DNA from: Mesostigma viride
Taxonomy: Eukaryota > Streptophyta > Mesostigmatophyceae > Mesostigmatales > Mesostigmataceae
Reading direction: 5' to 3'
Length of the DNA: 64,000 nt
Assembly: GCA_009746045.1 (NCBI GenBank)
Contig: RPFO01000253.1
Coordinates: 1,748,888-1,812,887 of the forward strand
Part shown: piece by piece, positions 45,801 to 53,788 of the stretch
Layout: each line of letters begins with the position of its first letter
Numbering within the stretch: position 1 is the stretch's first letter
Made by a program: the position numbers and the translations under genes
The notes under the pieces: model-generated
What the model was told of the DNA's origin: nothing
The model's input: only the letters and a program-made list of their open reading frames with translations
The model's database searches: none

Positions 45801-46741
45801 TCTCGTACGTGATCATCAACGCCTTCCACGCGCTCATCCGGCCGCACGCGATCAAGAACTACATGCTGTGTTCGGGGTACAGGACCGTGGAGAAGAACGT
45901 CGTCCCCGTGGCGCCGTCGAAGGACGAGGAGAAGGACGCCATCGTCGACGTCCTCGCGTACAGCGCGCCGGACGTCCTTCTCCCCGTCCGTCGGGGGTGC
46001 CAGGCCCAATTCGTGGACGGGAAGTACGAAGATCCGTCGAAACCCAAGAAAGCGAAGGACTCCGAAGGTCGTCCGACCACGTATCGCGATTACACGAGAC
46101 GCGCGGAGATCGCGCACGAGTACCCCGGCAAGGACAAAAGGAAGCACCTGGACTTCCGCATCCCGCGGACGACGACGTGCCGCACGGAGAGAAACGCGAA
46201 GGAGGGGTTCCTTCGCGAGGTCGGGACGGAGTGCCGGCGGAAGGCGGCGTCCGAGTACCGGGTTCGCGACGAAGTGGAGGTCCGGTTGAAGGGCCGCGAC
46301 GATTGGGTCGACGCCGTGGTCACGTCCGTCCCTCCCGCCGGAAACGTGCACAACCCGTGGATCGGCGTGGACGTCCCGAACATGCCTTCCACGCAGTACG
46401 TCCCCGTCGCGAGGGTGAGGGACAGACGGGACGTCCGCGTCCTCGCGGCGGCCCGGGCGAAACAGGTCATGAAGGACAGCGAGGCCGTGCGGAGGGAGAT
46501 GGTGAGGGAACGGAAGGAGGACAAGGATTCGAAGGGGGCGGAAGCGGCCGAGTTGAGACGGGATCTGTGGAACACGACGGACGAGCGGCGGGATAAATAC
46601 TTGCTGGAGTTCGTCCGCGGAAGCGCGGACCCTCTCAAGATGCTCACGGCCCAGGACAGGGTGCTGGACAGGGTAAAGCCGCTGACGGAGAAGGAGATGG
46701 CCGAGTTGCCCGAAGCGTACACCAGGCTACTCGTCCCCTGA
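42830..46741 (+). CDS. Giant IS630/Tc1-mariner-like DDE transposase
   Basis: A 1303-residue protein. The N-terminus carries a helix-turn-helix (AYEVADMFAVDRKTARQYYQWW, about 41-62). The catalytic triad can be traced: D342 in VFIDEFHVVMNLAPQKGWTKPG-like context, D891 in IIMDGAPVHG, and E967 in LPPFSPEFNPIELAF, the last two being classical IS630/mariner signatures. The spacing is abnormal: about 550 residues between the first two acids (usually near 100) and 76 between the last two. Ala/Gly/Pro-rich repeats occupy about 204-250. Near 1130-1200 is an SH3/Tudor-like segment (DEVEVRLKGRDDWVDAVV). Flanked directly by viral genes; no terminal repeats were seen next to it, so it may be a resident viral gene. 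Confidence 0.7.
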   Translation: MADPPLAPTKLPHGKAHSLAFRERIAIAIEAGRTAEPRRRAYEVADMFAVDRKTARQYYQWWKQDRANGVDYSKAEDLKKSLLNPLTWKELVSEGGGKKWAVKSHDWLNKRFRNIPTDEAREVWTKLSEHLADLQINHVPQYTAADIVAVTGRVIPRARVNPVPHQPVLHLRSAGYGPDLIEPAKDAQEHLMQAPVTRRAVALRNASAGPAGPSNAVVAASGAGLSNAAAGPSNAVVVASGAGPVVPRRQPRQPGINHVDLYPFMKDSVREKFVELQKFMTEKRVIHLTEADVERARKEHKLSYKTIAYDYQEKDLKTVVREKQVFRKLQATLYAEDCVFIDEFHVVMNLAPQKGWTKPGTHAPLRRHEQRYSKTTVLAAMRWPSNERAPHAPRVAFYLRILPPLPGRITNQNPCNTAPEREIADVLRGQPWWEGLMMLMGGYVHLYDGVPFHEISLFRVKSRLVPAKAPRGGGPTPLSSRADIRDVILEGVYDVVFPDAVNERAVSSQPGFLPEVHTLWTKDGRMNVNAVSKKSMRDTFWSFLPGRVADGTTHDTIADFLGSIPTLSTPDAKVEFVVRLAAHDFVMIEYIRRHNYPIKPVVYGDDIEDLNRREDFKKSLPPGITFKNVTPLLRAGNDDIKVRDVLKETEEEARRNMLAYPEKGLVDKSHDEDDERSGSQLMVDKLVEVYKNSSYKEILNSLFFDETSPEHRQLDAFLSSDADSSLMFDREYVNQKSRAGAREQAASRTVLLARAIYRALSVQWTVQGKSSSMTPLDVAAHVWFIVHHCAGNEKWMDGKLEEMNGHPFKYGSPPRDDPDFRGALLVKDLLKNFSTFTTVQRDRVLPIVIARRHFSDKHAGAPPLPVTKTVFKWFLESIPDGFVEGKTIIMDGAPVHGKPINAQRQRNDELKEKRIYPDGEMSEFALMLRKRGAGDALLQPPTEETIDKRKIALMFLPPFSPEFNPIELAFNTAKKFIWREAARVGRTRLNLSYVIINAFHALIRPHAIKNYMLCSGYRTVEKNVVPVAPSKDEEKDAIVDVLAYSAPDVLLPVRRGCQAQFVDGKYEDPSKPKKAKDSEGRPTTYRDYTRRAEIAHEYPGKDKRKHLDFRIPRTTTCRTERNAKEGFLREVGTECRRKAASEYRVRDEVEVRLKGRDDWVDAVVTSVPPAGNVHNPWIGVDVPNMPSTQYVPVARVRDRRDVRVLAAARAKQVMKDSEAVRREMVRERKEDKDSKGAEAAELRRDLWNTTDERRDKYLLEFVRGSADPLKMLTAQDRVLDRVKPLTEKEMAELPEAYTRLLVP

Positions 46742-46873
46742 CGAGGTCGATATGTCGAGCAAGGCGGCTTCCGGGTCTTCCTCGTACTCGTCCGCCATGC
46801 TCGGGCCGTACACCGCGTACCGCCACACCATCATCAGGGTCGTGAGAGTCGATATCGCGAGGAAGATGTACAT
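46727..46873 (-). CDS. Tiny single-span membrane protein (48 residues)
   Basis: Starts MYIFLAISTLTTLMMVWRYAVY, one membrane helix, followed by a strongly acidic tail ending SSGDE. It overlaps the 3' end of the transposase gene by 15 bases and is divergent from the gene at 46950. A longer frame from 46957 would place an arginine/proline stretch before the helix and overlap the other promoter, so I prefer the shorter form. Small one-span proteins are common in the inner membrane of large DNA viruses. Confidence 0.5.
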   Translation of the reverse strand: MYIFLAISTLTTLMMVWRYAVYGPSMADEYEEDPEAALLDISTSSGDE

Positions 46874-46949
46874 GGTTGGAAGAGGGGGACATTTTCTCGT
46901 CCGCGTCCAAGGCGCGCCGAATATTATGGGAGCACGTGTGTATGGGAAG

Positions 46950-47330
46950 ATGTCCAATAAGAGCGGGAGTTATCGTCAGGTGTATCACGGCACCGCGCAG
47001 CGCACTCCCGGCGGCCTGACGTCCTCGGACCTCACGCGGAACAAGCGAAAGCAGATCGTCCCGATCCTGAAGAGCGAGGCGGGGAAGGAAGCGTACAACC
47101 GGATCGAGGACTGGGTCGGGTTCAGCAAGCGGGTCCACCAGACCCAGGGAGGGGACTTCAAGACGGCGCTGAAGACGGCCAAGAAGATGACCGACGATTA
47201 TCTCCGGGACATGAACCTCCCCGTGACCGCCGAGAACAAGAGGGCCTTCTGGTCGCAATACGTCGCCGAACATTCGGGCCACGGCGCGGCGTCCTACGTC
47301 GTCAACGAAGAGGACGACGACGGGTTTTGA
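46950..47330 (+). CDS. Conserved-type giant-virus protein with GTA...GGL motif
   Basis: A 126-residue protein starting MSNKSGSYRQVYHGTAQRTP and continuing GGLTSSDLTRNKRKQIV. The GTAxxTxGGLxxxDL layout near the N-terminus is one I recall from small proteins of several Nucleocytoviricota, where it is thought to be virion-associated; exact family not certain. The rest is helical and basic, ending EEDDDGF. The start at 46950 is chosen over longer readings because upstream codons overlap the divergent gene. Confidence 0.55.
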   Translation: MSNKSGSYRQVYHGTAQRTPGGLTSSDLTRNKRKQIVPILKSEAGKEAYNRIEDWVGFSKRVHQTQGGDFKTALKTAKKMTDDYLRDMNLPVTAENKRAFWSQYVAEHSGHGAASYVVNEEDDDGF

Positions 47331-47378
47331 GCGCGGCACGCGCGATCGTTTTTTCTTGTGCGGCGTTGACAGTGCAAG

Positions 47379-47909
47379 ATGTCCGGGGGTCGCGCGTGGG
47401 TTTTCGTCGATCTCGACCAATGCGCGAAGGACGCGTGTTGCATCGACACGAGTCGGTGTTCCGTCGTCGGGTACTGCGGAAAGGCGTACGAGGGTCCCGT
47501 CCCTCCTAACTGCGACGTCCTCCGCTCGGACTCGATGAACAAGGAGGCGGCGGACACGCTGTTCCATTACGATATCGGCAAACGGATGGCCAAAGGCGAT
47601 ATCGACCCGTTGCGGGATCGCATTTACGTCCTGTCGCGAGACGCGGCGTGGCACAACGCGGGGTACCACCTCCGCGAGGACGGCGCCGTGCATACGAAGA
47701 TGTGCACGGCCGTTCGGGAACTGCCAGAGGAGTACCGCCGCGAAGAGAGGGATTCTCTCCACGAGGTGCTGGCGTCCGGCCCGCCGCTCCCGAAAACGTC
47801 CAAAGGCGTCGAGAATTACGTCATGAACAACGTCCCGCCGTCCCTCCGCGATCTCGCGAGGACGGAGATCCTCAGCCGGATGAAGCCCGATTTTTTGGTG
47901 GCCATGTAG
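47379..47909 (+). CDS. Cysteine-rich N-terminus hypothetical protein
   Basis: A 176-residue protein starting MSGGRAWVFVDLDQC. Seven cysteines occur within residues 15-45 (CAKDACCIDTSRC ... YCGKAY ... NC), suggesting a small zinc- or disulfide-stabilised domain, followed by a helical charged region. No known fold recognised. Preceded by an AT-rich tract (GTTTTTTCTTGTG). Confidence 0.5.
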   Translation: MSGGRAWVFVDLDQCAKDACCIDTSRCSVVGYCGKAYEGPVPPNCDVLRSDSMNKEAADTLFHYDIGKRMAKGDIDPLRDRIYVLSRDAAWHNAGYHLREDGAVHTKMCTAVRELPEEYRREERDSLHEVLASGPPLPKTSKGVENYVMNNVPPSLRDLARTEILSRMKPDFLVAM

Positions 47910-47914
47910 TATAC
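47909..47914 (+). promoter_or_regulatory. Start-proximal TATA motif
   Basis: GTATAC six bases before the ATG at 47920; overlaps the preceding stop codon. Confidence 0.35.
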
Positions 47915-47919
47915 GCGCG

Positions 47920-48147
47920 ATGAACCTGTCCGCGATCGCGCTGCTCGTGCTCGTCGCGGTGTTGTCGTGCGCCGAATGGGCGAGGGAACGAACGCCGTCC
48001 TCCGGCGTGCCTCCCACCCCGTACCCGGCAGACGAACGCGTCTATTACTCGATGGAACGGAAGACGTTGCCGATCCCGCCCGTCGTCTCCTTCGACTTTA
48101 ACAGTCGGCCCGAGGAGAGGATCGCGGTGGGTCCGCATTTATTCTAA
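47920..48147 (+). CDS. Small secreted or anchored protein
   Basis: A 75-residue protein with a hydrophobic N-terminus (LSAIALLVLVAVLSCAEWA, 3-21) followed by a polar, proline-rich tail. Either a signal peptide or a membrane anchor; the single cysteine at the end of the hydrophobic stretch is in lipobox-like position, but that signal is bacterial and probably irrelevant here. Likely a virion membrane protein. Confidence 0.5.
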   Translation: MNLSAIALLVLVAVLSCAEWARERTPSSGVPPTPYPADERVYYSMERKTLPIPPVVSFDFNSRPEERIAVGPHLF

Positions 48148-48155
48148 CGCACATG

Positions 48156-48160
48156 TATAG
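48156..48160 (+). promoter_or_regulatory. Start-proximal TATAG motif
   Basis: TATAG lies six bases upstream of the ATG at 48167. Confidence 0.35.
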
Positions 48161-48166
48161 AGACGC

Positions 48167-48505
48167 ATGTCTGCCACGATCATCATCACCGAGACCGGCG
48201 TCAAGGAGGAGATGGGGCGGACGCTGGACATGACGCTCGACAACAACGTGAATTACCCCGTGACCGAGGACCAGTTGCGCACGTACGTTGCGCTCGGAGG
48301 GAGATTGGACCCGTCGGTCGAGAGCATGAGACTCAAGGGCGGCGTGCACGTGGCGAACTTGAACAGGGCGATCACGACCGACGAACGGTACACGGCCCCT
48401 TATCAACACATGTTCTGGGATAGCATGAAACGGACGGATAGTTACCTCGAATTCCCGATCGTAACGAGCGCGCTGCGCCCCGATCCTTCTAAGAAACCCA
48501 TTTGA
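48167..48505 (+). CDS. Small hypothetical protein
   Basis: A 112-residue soluble protein starting MSATIIITETGVKEEMGRTL. Mixed alpha/beta composition with no membrane segment or cysteine motif. The stop TGA is overlapped by AATAAA (48505-48510). Sits in a run of closely spaced forward genes (47379 to 49915). Family not recognised. Confidence 0.5.
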   Translation: MSATIIITETGVKEEMGRTLDMTLDNNVNYPVTEDQLRTYVALGGRLDPSVESMRLKGGVHVANLNRAITTDERYTAPYQHMFWDSMKRTDSYLEFPIVTSALRPDPSKKPI

Positions 48506-48523
48506 ATAAAAACATCGTTTATT

Positions 48524-49915
48524 ATGATACATCCATCCATGTTAGCCGCTTTATCGATCGTCGCTCTCTCAGGGTTCCTCATGCGTCCCGTGGCTCCCAA
48601 GCCGCGCGCGGACGTGGTGTCGGAGGAACCGGTAGCAGTCGCGCGGGGCGCGGTACGAGATTTGCCGGACGGGGTTCGAGCCTTCCCCTCGTTCACGAGC
48701 AGTCGAGGGGGATATGGCGCCGAACCGCCGGATTACACCACCGCGCCGCTCATGAAACCGGCCATGGGGTACGGTCGCAACAGTTCCGCGATCAAATTGC
48801 ACGCCGACCCGCCCAAGGGGTACGTCCCTAGCTACTCGTCGTTCGAAAACATCTCGACCGCGCCCATCATCCGGTCCGGCGCGCCGACCAAAGTGCCCGG
48901 ACCCGAGCCGTGGACGACCAAACCCGTCGCGACGGTGACGGAGATGGTCGGCGCCATCGCGCCCGATCGCAAGTTCGGCATGCAGGACGTGTTCGCGGCG
49001 GACGGGGCGAGGGACAATCTCATGCTCGACCCCTCCGCCGTCCTGTCCAAGAACTGGACGCACGTCCAGGACCAACTCATGGTGCGCAAGCCGAACCCTC
49101 AACAGGCGCATCTCGAGAACCGGTTCGTCGTATTGGACCCGCTGAACAGGGCGAACCGATCGGGGTTGGAGGACCGGCCGCCAGGGACGGGGAACGAGAG
49201 CAACGTGCGCAGGGACGATCCAGGGATCATGAAAGTGAGCGTGCTACCCGAACGGTCTCTCCCCCTGTCGAACATGGACAACGTCCGCGATTCGGGAGGC
49301 CAACGCAGCGGGGTGCGGTACGCGGACCCTTCGTTCACGCGCGTCGACGCTCGGCGAGGCGCCGTCGTCGAGAACTCGCACACGGGCCCCGTCGAGAACG
49401 CCCTGTTCACCCCTCTGGAAGTGGGTCCGCACATCGCGATCATGCGGCCGCCGGCCAACCAGAGGACGCGCGAGAACATCGTGTCGAACGCGGACGGGGA
49501 GCGGATGGGGACGTCGACGCACGCGAATCCGGACTTGAGCGTCCACACGCGGAGGACCGAGACCAAGGTGTTCCAGAACATCCCGACGTACGCGGACACG
49601 CCGCACGTCGGCCCGGTCTCCGACGATTTCATGGTGACGACGCGACTCCGCGATATCACGGACGATCAGATCTCCGCCGTCCGAGGGGCGAAGGAGTTGG
49701 CGACGAACACGATCGTCGAGGACAGGGGTTGGGTAGAGGGGATCCGCGTCGAGCGGCCCGCCAAGGTCGGGTCGGCGGACGTCGAGGTGGAGGTCGGCGA
49801 GAAATCCGCGGAGGTCGCGTACGCCGCGCTGGCCTCGAACCGCGAGTACATCAAGAACGTGAACCAGGAGTTGCAAGAGACGTCTGGACTCGCGTACAAG
49901 TACGGCGCGGATTGA
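48524..49915 (+). CDS. Large virion-like protein with N-terminal hydrophobic segment
   Basis: A 463-residue protein with a hydrophobic N-terminus (MLAALSIVALSGFLM, 6-20), then a long polar region with few cysteines, many NxS/T-like sites and short repeated phrases of the form G..ENxxF / SNxDNV. Extended, low-helix composition of this kind is typical of minor capsid or virion-internal proteins of large DNA viruses. No family recognised. AT-rich ATCGTTTATT precedes the ATG. Its stop abuts the stop of the acidic protein on the other strand. Confidence 0.55.
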   Translation: MIHPSMLAALSIVALSGFLMRPVAPKPRADVVSEEPVAVARGAVRDLPDGVRAFPSFTSSRGGYGAEPPDYTTAPLMKPAMGYGRNSSAIKLHADPPKGYVPSYSSFENISTAPIIRSGAPTKVPGPEPWTTKPVATVTEMVGAIAPDRKFGMQDVFAADGARDNLMLDPSAVLSKNWTHVQDQLMVRKPNPQQAHLENRFVVLDPLNRANRSGLEDRPPGTGNESNVRRDDPGIMKVSVLPERSLPLSNMDNVRDSGGQRSGVRYADPSFTRVDARRGAVVENSHTGPVENALFTPLEVGPHIAIMRPPANQRTRENIVSNADGERMGTSTHANPDLSVHTRRTETKVFQNIPTYADTPHVGPVSDDFMVTTRLRDITDDQISAVRGAKELATNTIVEDRGWVEGIRVERPAKVGSADVEVEVGEKSAEVAYAALASNREYIKNVNQELQETSGLAYKYGAD

Positions 49916-50446
49916 TCACCATTTCACGAGTCGAGGACGTTGGAACAGGACGACCTCGGTGTCTTCGGATACCTTGGCGGCTCGTTTGGCGGGCGGGGCG
50001 GGCGGCGGAGGGGCGGGAGTCTTTCGTTTCCGAGTCGGGACAGGCGGGTCTTCTTCTTCCTCCTCTTCGGATTCGGTTTCCGTGTCGGGTTCTAGCGGGA
50101 CGTCCTCGTCGTCCTCCTCGGTCTCGGTCCCCGTGAGTTCGTCCTCGTTCCCGTCCGTGTCCACTCGAGACCTGTCCTCTTCGTCGTCGTTGATGAAACT
50201 GCTGTCGTACGATCCGTCGTCCTCGCCGTCCTCGGACGTTTCTTCCTCGCTCAATTCCTCGTCGCGGATCCGGTCCCCTTCCGGGTCGTCGGACTCGTAC
50301 TCGTCTTCGGCGAAATCGTCGAGCGGGACTTCGTCGGGTTCGAACCGTTGAGGTTTTTTCACGGGTCGTCCGGATCGCGTCCTGGTGGACACGGCGCCTT
50401 CGTCGACGGGCGCGGGGGGCGGGGGAGGATTTTTCTTGGGAGCCAT
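49916..50446 (-). CDS. Acidic, disordered protein with basic patches
   Basis: A 176-residue protein. It starts MAPKKNPPPPPAP, continues with a basic region (RTRSGRPVKKPQRF) and then over 80 residues of Asp/Glu/Ser/Thr, before a KRKTPAPPPP-like basic and proline stretch. Such composition resembles histone chaperones or transcriptional co-regulators, but also generic low-complexity proteins. The ATG at 50446 follows an AT-richer leader (CATACCGTCTCC). Convergent with the 48524 gene with no gap. Confidence 0.5.
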   Translation of the reverse strand: MAPKKNPPPPPAPVDEGAVSTRTRSGRPVKKPQRFEPDEVPLDDFAEDEYESDDPEGDRIRDEELSEEETSEDGEDDGSYDSSFINDDEEDRSRVDTDGNEDELTGTETEEDDEDVPLEPDTETESEEEEEEDPPVPTRKRKTPAPPPPAPPAKRAAKVSEDTEVVLFQRPRLVKW

Positions 50447-50520
50447 CGCGTCGGGAGACGGTATGACTACGTCGAGGAGAACTTCGACCCTTTCCTGAAC
50501 GCGCATTTTTTTCTGGTGCG

Positions 50521-50530
50521 GTATACTATA
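50521..50530 (+). promoter_or_regulatory. Double TATA motif
   Basis: GTATACTATA ends six bases before the ATG at 50537. Confidence 0.4.
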
Positions 50531-50536
50531 GCTTCG

Positions 50537-51784
50537 ATGGCCTCGGCCTCCTTGTTCCCGTCCGCGACAATCCCATCCGCGTATCCGTTTCACACGTCGG
50601 TCGCGACTCCGACGTCCCGCTCTCCTCAGACCCAGGCGCGGATCAACGACCTTTCGACCAAGGTGTTCACCGCCTATGAGCTTCAAAAACTGCGCACGTA
50701 CATCCCCGACTTGCAGTTCAAGGTCGAGGAGGCGCCGCTCATCAATTTCAACGTGTTGGATTCAAACGGCGACCTGAAGGAGAGGCTGGGTCGTTTCATC
50801 GCCGCGGTGTACGTGTACGACATTCTGACGAACATGATGCGCGATTACAACGAGCGCGTCAGGAACGTGACGAGTTCCAACCTTCTCACGACGGACGCGA
50901 AAGAAGTCGGGAAGATCGCCACCGCCTTGAGGGGGTTCACGGCGACGTTCGGTGCAGCCAAAGACGTGTATCTTCACCGCATCCCGGCGGAACTGTTGGA
51001 AAACGTCCCTTCAACCAGGAAGATCAAAGTCCCGGTCGTCGGACTCTCGCCGTATAAAACGGTCGCAGCAACGGCATCGGCGACTCCCGAATACTCGATC
51101 GAGGTGGAAATTGCCGTTCCCGATCCCGATGATCTACCCATGTATAACCTGACGCCAGGGACAAGCTCCACTACCCCATCCGATGATTGCCAGCCGGCGA
51201 AGATGATTTACCATCTCGGATCAGGATCTATCGATTTCTCTGAATTCGCGTCGATTCATCAGGATCGGTTGAAAAAGCTGATACCCACCGGCACAACGTC
51301 GTTCAACAATCCATTGATCCCTTTCATCAGACGTGACATACTAGCGTTCAACCGACTCAGGATCGCTATTCTGAACGCCATCGACGCGTGGGCCATGACG
51401 GATAGCGCGCTGAAATCCATGAACAACGGTAAACTCGATGACATGCCAGGGTATCTCAAGACGCTCATGATCGCTGATCAGAGAGTCAGCGGGCTTCCAC
51501 AACCCAGTTGCGGTGACGGATTCGCGGGCGTGTATTACGATAACGATCCGACGGATCCGAAGAGCAAGGCGAAGATCGTCGACCCGTACATCGTGGCGGC
51601 CGACGGAAGTATGGTGGAAAACCCGAAGGCGAGGTACGGTCCGTACTGTCAACGCAAGCGAATGACGTCGGACCTCTTGAGCGGTGTGATCACAGGCGGT
51701 CCGGGACAGGTTGCCAACTTCCACTCCGGGGCCGCGAGGCGCGTGCACAAGGGGAGGGCGAAGAAGACGACCAGGAGGAGGTAA
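50537..51784 (+). CDS. Tandem paralogue A, probable structural protein
   Basis: A 415-residue protein starting MASASLFPSATIPSAYPFHTSVATPTSRSP. It is clearly homologous to the next gene over its whole length: the shared N-terminal block (ATPTSRSPQxQARIxDL, LQKLRT[YF]IPD), a helix YVYDILxNxMRD, the C-terminal block GLPQPSCG ... KIVDPYIVAADGS and PYCQR, and a basic tail (RAKKTTRRR). The middle (about 150-260) is variable. No membrane segment. Two adjacent copies with strong TATA motifs suggest abundant late particle components. No jelly-roll or enzymatic motif recognised. Confidence 0.6.
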   Translation: MASASLFPSATIPSAYPFHTSVATPTSRSPQTQARINDLSTKVFTAYELQKLRTYIPDLQFKVEEAPLINFNVLDSNGDLKERLGRFIAAVYVYDILTNMMRDYNERVRNVTSSNLLTTDAKEVGKIATALRGFTATFGAAKDVYLHRIPAELLENVPSTRKIKVPVVGLSPYKTVAATASATPEYSIEVEIAVPDPDDLPMYNLTPGTSSTTPSDDCQPAKMIYHLGSGSIDFSEFASIHQDRLKKLIPTGTTSFNNPLIPFIRRDILAFNRLRIAILNAIDAWAMTDSALKSMNNGKLDDMPGYLKTLMIADQRVSGLPQPSCGDGFAGVYYDNDPTDPKSKAKIVDPYIVAADGSMVENPKARYGPYCQRKRMTSDLLSGVITGGPGQVANFHSGAARRVHKGRAKKTTRRR

Positions 51785-51806
51785 ACGTTTTTTTTCTCGT
51801 CCAACA

Positions 51807-51812
51807 CTATAC
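51807..51812 (+). promoter_or_regulatory. Start-proximal CTATAC motif
   Basis: CTATAC is three bases before the ATG at 51816, after a T-run (CGTTTTTTTTCTCG). Confidence 0.4.
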
Positions 51813-51815
51813 GAG

Positions 51816-53165
51816 ATGTCCGGGAGCGCGTATCCGTTCTTCACCCAGGTGGCCACCCCGACGAGCCGGTCTCCTCAGATGCAGGCGCGGATCGAGGACC
51901 TAGCTTCCAAGATCTTCACGCCGTACCAACTGCAAAAATTGCGGACCTTCATTCCCGATATCAAGTTCACGGTCGAAGAGGCGAAACTGTACGAGTACAA
52001 CATCATCGATACGGATGACGATTTTAAAAAGCTGTTGCGCCAATTCGTGGGATGCGCGTACGTGTACGACATCCTCGCGAACGTGATGCGCGATATCAAC
52101 GAACGTGTCGCCAACGCGACGAGGGAGGGAGTTCTGGACACGAGTCGGAAGGAATTGGGCAAGATCGTGAACTCGTTGCGTGGTTTCGTTGCATTGGCGA
52201 AGGATGACAGAGAATACAATATTATCAAAGGAGGGAAATGGTCGAGAGAAGGAAGTTCAGGTGCTCCGTTGCAAGGCGAGGACATAAACTACGCCGTCTA
52301 CATGAACCGGATCCCTATCAACGTGTTGGAGCAGATCGTTAATAAAAAACTCAGCCCAACCCCCAGTTCATTCCATACAACATCGGGAACCGGGATTCAG
52401 GTGTTAGGGCCAGGCCTTCAGGCGTACGGTCAACCGAAGTGGATCGAGGTTTATAAGCTCGGGCCAAAATTCCTCCCTCAATACAACTTACGGTATTCGG
52501 ACCCGAATGAAGCATCAACCGACACTATGATCAGTAAGCTCATTCCGGCTCTGTCGAGGGATGACATCGATATGCGAGATTTTGCTGAGAAACATATCGA
52601 CCGGTTCGTCGATTTGAAACTTACCAAGAAGTATCCGCCTCGGGCAGTATTACCGATCGCGTTCAAGAACGTCATTCGGGATTTCATCAAGCGGGATCTG
52701 CTGGCTTTCAACCGCATGCGTTCGGCCATCCTCAACAAGATCGACTCGTGGTGGAGGAACCACGGCGCCCTCGCCATGGTGGACGGAGGCAGCAAGGATA
52801 CGCCGTGGAAGGCCATGGCCGACATGATGAACGCGGATTACCGCGTCAGCGGGCTTCCCCAGCCGTCGTGCGGGCCCGGGTACGGCAGTCTCTTCTTCAA
52901 CAAGGACCCGTCCGACGCGGATGCCAAGATCGTTGACCCGTACATCGTCGCGGCGGACGGGAGTCTCGTGGAGAACCCGAACGCGAAGTTCGGGCCGTAC
53001 TGCCAGCGCAACAAGGGCGGGTCGGACATCCTTTCCGGCGTCGCGAACTCCATGTCCAGCTCGGGCGGAAGACTGCCCAACTTCCACGTCGCCAACGCCG
53101 CCAGGAAGAAGCGCAAGCCCCGCGCGCCTCGTCGCAAGCGTAACGCGTTCGCGGGTCTCCGGTAA
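51816..53165 (+). CDS. Tandem paralogue B, probable structural protein
   Basis: A 449-residue protein starting MSGSAYPFFTQVATPTSRSP, 31 bases downstream of its paralogue. It shares the N- and C-terminal blocks and is longer in the middle, where about 40 extra residues carry a DREYNIIKGG segment. It ends in a basic tail (KKRKPRAPRRKR) that could contact nucleic acid or nuclear import factors. The pair arose by duplication within the viral lineage. Function unknown; probable particle component by position and composition. Confidence 0.6.
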   Translation: MSGSAYPFFTQVATPTSRSPQMQARIEDLASKIFTPYQLQKLRTFIPDIKFTVEEAKLYEYNIIDTDDDFKKLLRQFVGCAYVYDILANVMRDINERVANATREGVLDTSRKELGKIVNSLRGFVALAKDDREYNIIKGGKWSREGSSGAPLQGEDINYAVYMNRIPINVLEQIVNKKLSPTPSSFHTTSGTGIQVLGPGLQAYGQPKWIEVYKLGPKFLPQYNLRYSDPNEASTDTMISKLIPALSRDDIDMRDFAEKHIDRFVDLKLTKKYPPRAVLPIAFKNVIRDFIKRDLLAFNRMRSAILNKIDSWWRNHGALAMVDGGSKDTPWKAMADMMNADYRVSGLPQPSCGPGYGSLFFNKDPSDADAKIVDPYIVAADGSLVENPNAKFGPYCQRNKGGSDILSGVANSMSSSGGRLPNFHVANAARKKRKPRAPRRKRNAFAGLR

Positions 53166-53182
53166 ATATCACGTATCGTTCC

Positions 53183-53740
53183 ATGTCTGACACGTGTCCT
53201 CGGCACGTCGCCTTCGCGAACGACTTGGTCGATCGCCGACGCGCGGCGGACGCGTTCTGGAACGAAATGAATGCTCGTCGGAGTGTCCGCCACGCCGGGA
53301 GGATGATCTACGACGGACGCGGACACTCTCGCGTCTGCTACGTCAAAGGCGCGAGTCGCCGGCCGACGCTGACGCCCGACGAGACCAAATGCATCCGCCG
53401 GTTCGACGAAATAGGAGAAAAGGCGCTGCGAGGCGAGAAAGTGTGGCGAGACTGCGCCGAGGACGAGCCGCGGACCGGGTGGGTGCTGTGTTTCCGCTGC
53501 AAAAAACCGATGCCCGCCGGAAAAGTGGAGGAGTGCGTCCCCACATCTCACACCCGTCTGTTCATGTTCTTCCACTCGTCGTGTTACAGTCGCTTTTTGA
53601 ACTCGGATCAGGACGAGGTCGTCCCGCGCGCCCCGACGTCGGCCGCGATAGAACCGGACTGGGGACCGGACAGCCCGTGTCGGATGTCGCCCAAGCGTCC
53701 GTGGGATCTCGACGCTCCCGACTTTTGCAGCTACGATTGA
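53183..53740 (+). CDS. Hypothetical protein with zinc-binding-like cysteines
   Basis: A 185-residue basic protein. Cysteines and histidines at CFRCKKP (about 102-105), EECVPTSH and FHSSCYSRF near 117-133 form a possible CxxC...C...HxxxC zinc site, as in small RING/treble-clef-like domains of viral proteins. The 3' third is duplicated at 59544-59646 because the tandem duplication breakpoint (53638) lies inside this gene. The full gene is present only in the left copy. Confidence 0.5.
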   Translation: MSDTCPRHVAFANDLVDRRRAADAFWNEMNARRSVRHAGRMIYDGRGHSRVCYVKGASRRPTLTPDETKCIRRFDEIGEKALRGEKVWRDCAEDEPRTGWVLCFRCKKPMPAGKVEECVPTSHTRLFMFFHSSCYSRFLNSDQDEVVPRAPTSAAIEPDWGPDSPCRMSPKRPWDLDAPDFCSYD

Positions 53741-53778
53741 CGCGTTCACACGGCCGCAACTTTTAGGGAGGTGTACCG

Positions 53779-53784
53779 TATAAT
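53779..53784 (+). promoter_or_regulatory. Start-proximal TATAAT motif
   Basis: TATAAT lies four bases before the ATG at 53789. The duplicated copy is at 59685-59690. Confidence 0.35.
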
Positions 53785-53788
53785 ACCG

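Noticed and set aside
50537-53165. Tandem paralogues considered as major capsid proteins
   Set aside because: I could not recognise double jelly-roll signatures; only a general structural role is supportable.
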